In this document: piece after piece, positions 1 through 5,932 of the stretch
Numbering within the stretch: position 1 is the first letter of the stretch
Layout of the letters: every line of letters starts with the position of its first letter
Program-made: the position numbers and the translations under genes
DNA from: Lachnospiraceae bacterium UBA7109
Lineage (GTDB): Bacteria; Bacillota; Clostridia; Lachnospirales; Lachnospiraceae
Direction of reading: 5' to 3'
Assembly (NCBI GenBank): GCA_002492335.1
Contig: DKYD01000054.1
Span: 1-5,975, forward strand
DNA length: 5,975 nucleotides
Notes under the pieces: model-generated
The model's database searches: none
What the model saw: the letters and a program-made list of their open reading frames with translations, nothing else
Told to the model about the DNA's origin: nothing

Positions 1-1
1 G

Positions 2-997
2 TATTATCTTCTTCTGGATGAAGTACAATTCATGCCACGATTTGAGGAAGTATTAAACAGCCTGCTCCGCGTGAGCAATATTGATGTGTATGTAACCGGC
101 AGCAACTCCAGGTTTCTTTCCAGCGATATTGTGACTGAGTTCCGTGGCAGAGGTGATGAAATCAGGGTTTATCCCCTCTCCTTTGCAGAGTTCTATTCTG
201 CCTGCGACAGCGATTATGATGATGCATGGGACGACTATATGATCTATGGTGGATTGCCGCAGGTTGTGCGTTTTCAGAATGAACGGCAGAAAGCAGAATA
301 CCTGAAAAACATTTTATCCAATGTCTATCTGAAAGACGTAATTGAAAGGAACAGGATTCAGAATGTAGATGAAATTGGTATCCTTGTCGATGTGCTTGCT
401 TCTTCAATCGGCGCACCTACCAATCCGTCAAAGATTGCGAATACCTTTGCCAGTGAGCGTCAGATGACCTATGCCAATAAAACGATCTCCAACCATATCG
501 ACTATTTGGCAGATGCCTTTCTGATTTCAAAGGCCAACAGATATGATATTAAGGGTAGAAAATATATTGGTGCAAACCTGAAATATTACTTCACAGATCT
601 TGGTCTGAGAAACGCCCGACTCAATTTCAGACAGCAGGAACCTACTCACATTATGGAAAACATTGTGTACAACGAGCTGCGTGTTCGTGGCTATAATGTT
701 GATGTGGGGGTCGTTGATATTTTCGATAAGGATAAAGCGGGAAAACGTGTCCGTAAACAGTTGGAGGTTGACTTTGTGGTAAATCAGGGCAACCAGAGAT
801 ACTATATTCAGGTTGCGTATGATATGACTTCGGAAGAAAAGCAAACACAAGAGTTTAACTCTCTGCGCAATATACCGGATTCTTTCAAAAAGATTATCAT
901 TGTGAATGGAACTAAGAAACCCTGGCGTAATGATGAGGGCTTTGTCATTATGGGAATGAAGTATTTCCTTTTGAATGTGAATAGCCTGGAATTCTGA
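2..997 (+). CDS. AAA-type ATPase with DUF4143 C-terminal domain (5' end cut by window edge)
   Basis: The reading frame is open from the first bases of the window. It starts inside a Walker B motif (YYLLLDEVQF, positions 2-31), so the ATG at 32 is internal and not the start. Next come a sensor-like VTGSNS segment, the RGRGDEIRVYPLSF stretch and YGGLPQVV, which together are typical of the ATPase/DUF4143 family. The C-terminal part has a winged-helix-like region followed by a restriction-endonuclease-like segment (LEVDFVV, then YYIQVAYDM). In that segment the usual E-x-K is degenerate, as I recall is common in this family. Relatives are usually about 380-430 residues, so roughly 80-100 residues including Walker A lie left of the window. 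The cellular role of these proteins is poorly defined; they are often seen in accessory regions. The gene converges on the - strand block, with 37 bases between the stop codons. Family assignment is sure; the function is not. Confidence 0.9.
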   Translation, partial: YYLLLDEVQFMPRFEEVLNSLLRVSNIDVYVTGSNSRFLSSDIVTEFRGRGDEIRVYPLSFAEFYSACDSDYDDAWDDYMIYGGLPQVVRFQNERQKAEYLKNILSNVYLKDVIERNRIQNVDEIGILVDVLASSIGAPTNPSKIANTFASERQMTYANKTISNHIDYLADAFLISKANRYDIKGRKYIGANLKYYFTDLGLRNARLNFRQQEPTHIMENIVYNELRVRGYNVDVGVVDIFDKDKAGKRVRKQLEVDFVVNQGNQRYYIQVAYDMTSEEKQTQEFNSLRNIPDSFKKIIIVNGTKKPWRNDEGFVIMGMKYFLLNVNSLEF

Positions 998-1034
998 TGT
1001 CCAAAAATGATATTTGATAAAAAAGGCCTGTTGG

Positions 1035-2690
1035 TTATCCCGCCTCCTCTGTCACCAGCATAACCCTGACCGTGAACACGCCTTCCTTCCAGTCCATCTG
1101 CACATCCCCTCCGTACTGCTCCACGGTCTGGCGGATAATTTTCAGGCCCAGCCCCTCACGGCCGGACTGGCGGGAGCGAAAGGTGCCGACAGCCTTTACC
1201 GGCTCTGCGTCGCAGCTGTTCTCTACGGTGACGGAAAGGAACTGCCTCACCCGGTTCACCCGCAGCCGCACATAACCGTCCTTACTCTGCGCTGCAGCCG
1301 CCACCGCATTGTCCAGCAGATTGGCGAACAGCGCCGTCACATCCGTTTCCTTCATGAAATCCAGAGACAATTCTCCTACTTTCATGTCCTCTCTTATGCC
1401 CAGACGCTGCATGGTTCTCGCTTTATCGTTTAAGATAATATTCAGAAGCTTTTCCGAAGTATAATATTTCTGCTGAAGGCTGTTTAACATCCTGTGAATA
1501 TCCCCGGCGTACTTTTCCGCCCTCTGAATATCCTTTCCGGCATCTTCACGAATATACTTCCGAACATCACTCTGGACTTCACTTCGGCCATCTTCACAGG
1601 CATCCTTCCGGGTACCTGCACGGGTATGCTCCCGGACATCACTTCGAGCACTTTGGCGGACATCTTTCTGGATGTCACAGTGGACACCTTCACGAGCGTC
1701 CTCCCAGGCATTCCTCTGAATACCTTCACGAGCATCCTCCCAGGCACCCCTCTGAGCCCCTTCACTGGCGCCTTCCAGGCATGCTCCCCTCGCATATAAT
1801 GCCTCCATGGCCTGGATATGGTTGCGGATGTCGTGAATCATCTTCCGGGATGCCTCATATTTCTCCTCCTCCTGCTCGTAATACTGATGCTGCATCCTAG
1901 CCTGGGCCCGATAAAGATTGCGCTCGTTCTCCAGCCTGTAGTTCTCACTCATCACATCCACCAGTACACAGAAATAAAGATTCAGGCCAATCATCAGCAA
2001 CAGATTCACTCCGAACAGCAGCACCGTTCCCCGGGTAGGATAAATCTGCATCAGATACAGCAGGCAGTACATATTAAAGATTGAATACAGGGGAAACAGC
2101 ACGGAAATCACCACCTGCCGCACCGTGATATGCCGCCCTGTCTTATGGCCTGCTGCCAGGGCAACCAGAAGGATCACCATGAACTCTGCCATACGGGTCA
2201 CAACCACCATCAGGATATACTGCAGCTCCGGCGAATTCAGATACAGAAGCCCCTCTGCCATTGCAATCTGAAGTCCCAGAACACCCGCCACATCCGTAAG
2301 CCACACAGCCGCAGAAAGGATAAAATAGTACAGGCAGTATGCCTTAGGTGTCTCAAACGCCCACCGTGCCGTCAGAGGAAACAGGATCAGAAATACCAGG
2401 TTTACCCAGGTATTCCCCAACAGAGAAAAGGCCACGCACACCAGGATATATGCCGTTATAATCCGCAGCGTCCGCCCCGATATGCCATCTCGGTGAATTC
2501 TGTCATCCTGCCCGGACGTGCTCTTCCGCTCTGGCCTGTCTTCCTCCCGGGGCATGCTCTTCTTCACTGGCCTGTCTTTCTCCCGGGGCATGCTCTGCGA
2601 TCCCGACATCCGGTATGCCGCGTAGAACATACTTCCGAGAAGGAATGCGCTTCCCACACAGGGAACCACCAGATAAATCAGGATTTCCAC
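1035..2690 (-). CDS. AgrC-like GHKL sensor histidine kinase with repeat-expanded dimerisation domain
   Basis: Membrane histidine kinase of 551 residues, partner of the adjacent LytTR regulator. About seven hydrophobic segments are visible (near residues 3-23, 74-91, 95-110, 117-141, 157-180, 190-213 and 221-245). A long charged helix (about 248-283) leads to the phosphoacceptor motif IHDIRNH, with His286. The GHKL ATPase domain shows the N-box NLLDNA (457-462) and the G-box GREGLGLKI (510-518). Relatives are usually about 430-450 residues. The excess is a 12-residue repeat inserted at 304-387, between the His helix and the second helix (AEKYAGDIHRMLNSL), plus a short repeat at 33-68. The start is GTG at 2690, with an AAGGGGG-type ribosome binding site eight bases upstream. 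The first 13 bases overlap the end of the regulator gene, so the two are probably translationally coupled. No peptide-signal genes (agrB/agrD-like) are in the window, so the ligand is unknown. The ATPase motifs look intact, so catalytic activity is plausible. Confidence 0.93.
   Translation of the reverse strand: MEILIYLVVPCVGSAFLLGSMFYAAYRMSGSQSMPREKDRPVKKSMPREEDRPERKSTSGQDDRIHRDGISGRTLRIITAYILVCVAFSLLGNTWVNLVFLILFPLTARWAFETPKAYCLYYFILSAAVWLTDVAGVLGLQIAMAEGLLYLNSPELQYILMVVVTRMAEFMVILLVALAAGHKTGRHITVRQVVISVLFPLYSIFNMYCLLYLMQIYPTRGTVLLFGVNLLLMIGLNLYFCVLVDVMSENYRLENERNLYRAQARMQHQYYEQEEEKYEASRKMIHDIRNHIQAMEALYARGACLEGASEGAQRGAWEDAREGIQRNAWEDAREGVHCDIQKDVRQSARSDVREHTRAGTRKDACEDGRSEVQSDVRKYIREDAGKDIQRAEKYAGDIHRMLNSLQQKYYTSEKLLNIILNDKARTMQRLGIREDMKVGELSLDFMKETDVTALFANLLDNAVAAAAQSKDGYVRLRVNRVRQFLSVTVENSCDAEPVKAVGTFRSRQSGREGLGLKIIRQTVEQYGGDVQMDWKEGVFTVRVMLVTEEAG
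1530..1781 (-). repeat. 36-bp degenerate tandem repeat, 7 units, in the kinase dimerisation domain
   Basis: Seven consecutive 36-bp units encode residues 304-387 of the histidine kinase, each 12 residues long with no length change. Examples are AWEDAREGIQRN, AWEDAREGVHCD, IQKDVRQSARSD, VREHTRAGTRKD, ACEDGRSEVQSD and VRKYIREDAGKD. The first eight codons of units 2 and 3 are identical at 23 of 24 bases; the other units are more diverged. The following native residues IQRAEKYAGDIH keep the phase, which suggests the array grew out of this edge. The units are rich in Asp, Glu, Arg and Lys. The array probably forms a charged helical or flexible extension of the helix-helix turn. Confidence 0.9.
2487..2594 (-). 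repeat. Short 36-bp tandem repeat in the kinase N-terminal loop
   Basis: Three 36-bp units encode residues 33-68 of the kinase: SMPREKDRPVKK, SMPREEDRPERK and the diverged STSGQDDRIHRD. Units 1 and 2 match at 32 of 36 bases. The array lies in the charged loop between the first hydrophobic segment and the second. The sequence differs from the longer array in the same gene, but the unit length is the same. Confidence 0.85.
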
Positions 2691-3397
2691 GTCGCATGCC
2701 CCCTTTCCTGCGCCAGGTATTCGTTCAATGCCCTGCGGAACTGAGCGGATTTCTTCTGGGACAGGGGAATCACCCTGCCATCCGTAAGTGTAATTTCATA
2801 TCCATAGATTCGCTGTACCGCATATAAATTTACCACAAAGCTCTTGTGGGGCATGGCGAACCCATACGCCTCCATCTCCTGAGCCAGCTCCGTAATCTGC
2901 CGTTTCAGATGCCATACCTGCTCTGCGGTATACATCAGCACCTGGCGGCTCAGGTACTCGAAGCACAGAATCCGTGAGGGTACAATGTGCACGATTCCCT
3001 CCTTCGCCAGAAATTCCAGTTCCGGCTCCGGCCCTGCCAGCCCATAGGCAAAGGCTTCGTCCAGCTGGGCAAAAAGCTCCTCCGCCTTCAGGGGCTTCAG
3101 CAGGTAGGCAAAGGCGTGTACTCCAAAGGCAAAGATGGTATAATCGCTGTAATTGGTAACATAAATCAGCTTTACTTCCTTATCCGCCTCCCGAATGCGC
3201 CGGGCAGTCTCGATGCCGTCCATCCCTTCCATATCGATGTCAAGCAGAAGGATATCGTATTTCTTCCCTGCCGCCAGCAATGCCTCGCCGCTGGTGTAGG
3301 CGTCTGCGGAAAAGGGAATCTTTTTATATTGTTTCAGAAGATCCAGGGTCTCCCCCAGAGTCTTTTCGTCATCGTCGCAGACTGCTATTTTTATCAT
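2678..3397 (-). CDS. LytTR-family response regulator (AgrA/LytR type)
   Basis: Cytoplasmic DNA-binding response regulator of 239 residues. The receiver domain (about 1-120) has the acidic pocket CDDD (7-10), phosphoacceptor Asp53 in LLLDIDM, Thr81 in YVTNYSDY and Lys101 in LLKP. The LytTR DNA-binding domain follows (about 128-232), with FEYLSRQVLMYT, MPHKSFVVNLYAVQRI and the closing IPLSQKKSAQFRRAL. LytTR proteins usually bind paired 9-bp direct repeats in target promoters; no such site is obvious in this window. The start is ATG at 3397, preceded by GGGAGGA about 13 bases upstream, a slightly long spacing. The gene overlaps the kinase gene by 13 bases and follows the peroxidase gene after 47-50 bases, so all three may share a transcript. 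All residues needed for phosphotransfer are present. Confidence 0.96.
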   Translation of the reverse strand: MIKIAVCDDDEKTLGETLDLLKQYKKIPFSADAYTSGEALLAAGKKYDILLLDIDMEGMDGIETARRIREADKEVKLIYVTNYSDYTIFAFGVHAFAYLLKPLKAEELFAQLDEAFAYGLAGPEPELEFLAKEGIVHIVPSRILCFEYLSRQVLMYTAEQVWHLKRQITELAQEMEAYGFAMPHKSFVVNLYAVQRIYGYEITLTDGRVIPLSQKKSAQFRRALNEYLAQERGHATWKS

Positions 3398-3447
3398 GCC
3401 AGGCTTCTATTCCTCCCGTTTTGTGTCCGGATATTCAGCACCTGTTC

Positions 3448-3900
3448 TCACACTTCGCCAAGCATCTTCTCCGGGTCATCCGCCGCCTTTACTTTGTCGT
3501 TGGCTTTGATGATGATGCCCTTCTCGTCAATCAGGTAGGTGGTGCGCACCACGCCCATGGATACCTTGCCGTAATTCTTTTTCTCTTTCCAGACATCGTA
3601 GGCTTCGATCACCTTCCGCTCCGGATCGGCCAGCAGCGTGAATGCAAGGCCGTACTTTTCCTCGAACTTCTTGTGGGATGCCACGGTGTCCTTGCTGACT
3701 CCCAGAACCACTGCTCCCTTTTCCGTAAACTGTGGATATCTCTCCGAAAAACCGCAGGCCTGTTTGGTGCACCCCGGGGTATTGTCCTTGGGGTAGAAAT
3801 AAAGGATCACCTTTTTTCCTGCATAGTCCGACAATTTGTGCTTCTTTCCGTTCTGATCCGGCAGTTCAAAATCGGGTGCCTTTGTTCCTGTCTCTAACAT
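3448..3900 (-). CDS. bcp: Thioredoxin-dependent thiol peroxidase, Bcp/PrxQ type
   Basis: Peroxiredoxin of 150 residues, the normal length for Bcp/PrxQ. It reduces hydrogen peroxide and organic hydroperoxides in the cytoplasm using electrons from thioredoxin. The N-terminal APDFELPDQNGK strand leads to the active site YPKDNTPGCTKQACGF, with peroxidatic Cys44, resolving Cys49 five residues on (the PrxQ helix arrangement), and Thr41. Conserved Arg119 lies in GVVRTTYLID. The start ATG at 3900 has AAAGGAG eight bases upstream. It lies 56 bases after kptA and 47-50 bases before the response regulator on the same strand. No promoter of its own could be recognised in either gap. It looks complete and functional. 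Confidence 0.97.
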   Translation of the reverse strand: MLETGTKAPDFELPDQNGKKHKLSDYAGKKVILYFYPKDNTPGCTKQACGFSERYPQFTEKGAVVLGVSKDTVASHKKFEEKYGLAFTLLADPERKVIEAYDVWKEKKNYGKVSMGVVRTTYLIDEKGIIIKANDKVKAADDPEKMLGEV

Positions 3901-3956
3901 AATTTTTTCTCCTTTTCCATTTCATGGTGATTTTCAAAATCTTTCTTTTACTGGTC

Positions 3957-4508
3957 TTAAAAGTCCACATCAATTTGCTCAAAATATCCGGGCTCCACCT
4001 TTTTCGTCAGCCATACGCCGTTCTCCGACAGGAAGAACGGAATGCCCACCCTGTACATATCTCCGCTGTGTATCTTCAGGACAACAGGTTCGCCGTGGCG
4101 TTTTCCGACAATTACGGCCGTCCTGATGTCCTTTGACAGATGGACATAGAGCCGGCTCATGGGCTTCAGGCCTTCCGCTTTTATGGCAGTCAGGAAACTC
4201 AGGGCAGTCCCATGGTACAGAATTTCAGGGGGCTCTTTCTCCCTAAGTTCCACGTCCACCGGTATGCTGTGGCCCTGGTTGGCCCGGATCAGGGTCCTGT
4301 CCTGATTGAAGCTGTATCTCTGCTTCTTGTCGGTGGCCACGATTGTCTCCAGCATCTCCCTGTCTATTTTTCTGCCGGTACCGTTGATTCCTGCCAGCAG
4401 TTCCTCCACATCTGCCCATCCATGTTCATCCAGTGTAATATGCGCCTCCTCCGGCCTGTGGCGCAGGAGCATGCTGATATATATGCTCATTTTGTCTAAT
4501 TTGCTCAT
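3957..4508 (-). CDS. kptA: RNA 2'-phosphotransferase, Tpt1/KptA family
   Basis: Protein of 183 residues that transfers an internal RNA 2'-phosphate to NAD+, giving ADP-ribose 1'',2''-cyclic phosphate and nicotinamide. In fungi this finishes tRNA splicing; the bacterial role is unclear. Visible motifs are SIYISMLLRHRPE (8-20, with the conserved Arg16-His17), RANQGHS (75-81, catalytic-type Arg and His), LYHGT (97-101), YVHLS (121-125) and VVLKIHSGDM (142-151). This covers the N-terminal winged helix and the C-terminal ADP-ribosyltransferase-like lobe. The frame is open to an ATG at 4568, but the start is set at 4508 for three reasons. Family members begin at MSKLDKMS. A purine-rich GAGAGGACGGGGAA lies just upstream. 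The ATG also overlaps the TGA of the preceding acetyltransferase remnant as ATGA. The extra 20 residues of the longer frame are that remnant's C-terminus read in another frame. Confidence 0.95.
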   Translation of the reverse strand: MSKLDKMSIYISMLLRHRPEEAHITLDEHGWADVEELLAGINGTGRKIDREMLETIVATDKKQRYSFNQDRTLIRANQGHSIPVDVELREKEPPEILYHGTALSFLTAIKAEGLKPMSRLYVHLSKDIRTAVIVGKRHGEPVVLKIHSGDMYRVGIPFFLSENGVWLTKKVEPGYFEQIDVDF

Positions 4509-4759
4509 ACGCTTCCCCGTCCTCTCCAGTCTTCCTCCAACAATCCATAAAAATACATATCTGCCCACCTGCCGTGATTGTCTTTTGTCTGGCTCCGCTG
4601 GATGCCTTCCAGCCGCATTCCCAGCTTCTCCGCCAGCCTGGCGGATTTCACGGTGTCGATGGTCTCCGCGAAAATCTTGTGGACTTTCCGTTCGCGGAAG
4701 GCATGGGCGATTACTGCCCTGGAGGCTTCTAAAGCAATGCTCCGTTCCCTTTTATCTTC
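4505..4759 (-). pseudogene. GNAT acetyltransferase remnant, N-terminal half missing
   Basis: Reading from 4759 down to the TGA at 4507-4505 gives 84 codons that clearly form the C-terminal half of a RimJ/RimL-like GNAT N-acetyltransferase. Visible parts are ALEASRAVIAHAF (helix after the acetyl-CoA loop), VHKIFAETIDTVKSARLAEK and LGMRLEG, then GRWADMYFYGLLEEDW. The frame is closed upstream by a TGA at 4760-4762, and no credible start codon or ribosome binding site lies inside the fragment. The missing N-terminal half (about 80-100 residues) cannot be upstream, because the exonuclease gene ends at 4782. The remnant is therefore a true truncation and not a simple frameshift. Its stop overlaps the kptA start as ATGA, which suggests the intact gene was once coupled to kptA. 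The substrate cannot be inferred. Confidence 0.85.
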
Positions 4760-4781
4760 TCAGATTTCCTTCTTCGGAATC

Positions 4782-5396
4782 TCAATCAATATGTAACTGC
4801 TTCTTTCTGTACTGCTTCGTAACAGACTCTTTCTTAAGTGATAGAAGCGCAATATCGTATTGTGCTATTTCATGGCCCAGCAGCTGCATGATTTTCAGTT
4901 CGTCCTCCGCATCCGAAACTGCATTATGCGTCTCGCGGTACCTTCTGTCTTCGCTTAGCATGATTAAAATATCTTCTACACCGTATCCCCATTTCAGCCT
5001 TCCGGTCTTGCAGCACTCCGCGGACTCCGGTATTGCTGCGTTGTATTGGCGATACGCCGCCAGACGCATGATATCATACCATTCATACTCTGAATATTCC
5101 GGCAGGTGTTTTTTGTCAAAGGACGCGTTGTAGGCAAAAAGTTTCCTCACCTGACAGGAATCCAGCCACCGGCTGATTTCTTTTAATGCCTGCTTTCTGC
5201 CGGTAATATGCGCTTCTTTTTCCGTGGTCTTCAATTCGCTTGAAAACATTCCGCCCACTCTGTATTCCGGATCGATTATGTAGTATTTCGAATCTGTCTT
5301 TTTCATGGTTTCCGTATCGGCAATCACTATGCCTATGGACATTACCTCGTCGTTCCAGTTTGTCTCGGTATCAATTACTGCGAATTTATCTGTCAT
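4782..5396 (-). CDS. DEDDh-family 3'-5' exonuclease (DnaQ/RNase T-like)
   Basis: Stand-alone exonuclease domain of 204 residues, probably cytoplasmic, acting with two metal ions on DNA or RNA 3' ends. All five DEDDh catalytic positions are visible: Asp9 and Glu11 in VIDTET, Asp94 in FAYNASFDKKHL, and His157 and Asp162 in THNAVSDAEDEL. The GRLKWGYGVEDIL segment before the last motif is also typical of this group. No polymerase or helicase domain is fused. The substrate cannot be told from sequence; relatives include the polymerase III epsilon proofreading subunit, RNase T and oligoribonuclease. The start ATG at 5396 has TAGGAGTG eight bases upstream. It follows the putative toxin gene after 13 bases, so the two are very likely co-transcribed. 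The codons are more AT-rich than in the kptA-to-kinase block, which suggests separate origin with its upstream neighbour. Confidence 0.93.
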   Translation of the reverse strand: MTDKFAVIDTETNWNDEVMSIGIVIADTETMKKTDSKYYIIDPEYRVGGMFSSELKTTEKEAHITGRKQALKEISRWLDSCQVRKLFAYNASFDKKHLPEYSEYEWYDIMRLAAYRQYNAAIPESAECCKTGRLKWGYGVEDILIMLSEDRRYRETHNAVSDAEDELKIMQLLGHEIAQYDIALLSLKKESVTKQYRKKQLHID

Positions 5397-5409
5397 ATTT
5401 CTTTCACTC

Positions 5410-5883
5410 CTATACCTGAAGCTGTTTTAACTTTTCCAATATGGCTATGGCATCTGGCTGTGTTGGAGTAAATTTTACCCCACGCTTTAACATACCCATA
5501 ACCTTTCTTGCTTTCTGCTCAATTTCTTGAACTACATGCTCACTTGTCAACATCAAGTGATTTCCGGCTATAGTATATTGCCGTTCTATGTACTCATTTA
5601 TTATTGGGAACATATCCTGTATCAGAAATGCACTCTGTCTGCCGTCATCTAATTTGACAATATGGATTATGTCACAGGGCTTTCCCGCTTTTTCTTTATT
5701 CTCTACAATCCGCTTATATTTATCAATCTGACTGGACAACGGTATCATCCAGTAAATTCCTGTACTTGTATCTTCATAACAATAATAATGTGGTCTATTC
5801 CCTGCTTTATTACCTTTAAGGTAGGGATCGGCCATATCCTCAAAAAACTTTTCCTTTATAATATAGAACCCTGTTTTCCTCAT
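5410..5883 (-). CDS. Putative type III toxin, ToxN/AbiQ-like endoribonuclease
   Basis: Small protein of 157 residues whose layout resembles the ToxN/AbiQ toxins: an opening strand GFYIIKEKFF (5-14), NRPHYY (29-34), a WMIPLSSQ segment with nearby Lys55 (45-57), SAFLIQDMFPI (84-94), and a helical C-terminal half. In ToxN the P-L-T/S-S-plus-lysine segment carries active-site residues; the match here is by eye. If correct, it cuts RNA and is held inactive by a repeat-derived antitoxin RNA. The frame is open to an ATG at 5964, but the start is placed at 5883. That ATG has GAGGA seven bases upstream, the protein then begins with the family-like first strand, and the 27 extra codons run straight through a terminator hairpin. 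The exonuclease follows 13 bases downstream. An alternative is an uncharacterised relative with no RNA antitoxin. Function is inferred from layout and motif resemblance. Confidence 0.6.
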   Translation of the reverse strand: MRKTGFYIIKEKFFEDMADPYLKGNKAGNRPHYYCYEDTSTGIYWMIPLSSQIDKYKRIVENKEKAGKPCDIIHIVKLDDGRQSAFLIQDMFPIINEYIERQYTIAGNHLMLTSEHVVQEIEQKARKVMGMLKRGVKFTPTQPDAIAILEKLKQLQV

Positions 5884-5890
5884 TCTCTTG

Positions 5891-5895
5891 TCCTC
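5891..5895 (-). promoter_or_regulatory. Ribosome binding site deciding the toxin start
   Basis: GAGGA on the - strand, seven bases before the ATG at 5883. It lies between the terminator hairpin and the coding region, and supports the short 157-residue protein over the longer open frame. Confidence 0.7.
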
Positions 5896-5902
5896 ATTAT
5901 GG

Positions 5903-5932
5903 AAAAAGTCCTCCGCCTTACGGCGAAGGACT
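5903..5932 (-). terminator. Rho-independent terminator directly upstream of the toxin gene
   Basis: On the - strand, AGUCCUUCGCC pairs with GGCGGAGGACU around a GUAA loop (a GNRA tetraloop) and is followed by UUUUU. The stem is 11 bp with one U-G wobble. On the + strand that pair would be a C-A mismatch, so the hairpin belongs to - strand RNA. It ends only 19 bases before the toxin ATG, so it stops or dampens a transcript arriving from the right. In type III toxin-antitoxin loci a terminator in exactly this position sets the ratio of antitoxin RNA to toxin mRNA. Confidence 0.85.

Noticed and set aside
1016..1045. Terminator between the convergent ATPase and kinase genes
   Set aside because: There is a run of six A (T on the - strand) next to GGCC, but only a 4-5 bp stem with a long loop can be formed on either strand, too weak to call.
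1494..1799. Repetitive + strand open frame with a regular Ile/Leu/Thr/Pro pattern, antisense to the kinase
   Set aside because: It is the complement of the 36-bp repeat array. Because 36 is a multiple of three, several frames stay open and look periodic. It has no convincing ribosome binding site and the kinase frame explains the DNA.
3929..3941. Short palindrome (GATTTTCAAAATC) between kptA and the peroxidase gene
   Set aside because: Six-base AT-rich arms around one base are common by chance. It does not match an operator I know, and no promoter could be placed next to it.
4509..4568. kptA starting at the ATG at 4568
   Set aside because: The 20 extra residues are the other-frame reading of the acetyltransferase C-terminus, and the KptA family begins at the ATG at 4508.
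4306..5133. Long + strand open frame across kptA, the GNAT remnant and the exonuclease gene
   Set aside because: It is antisense to three well-supported reading frames and its translation has no recognisable domain; it is a shadow.
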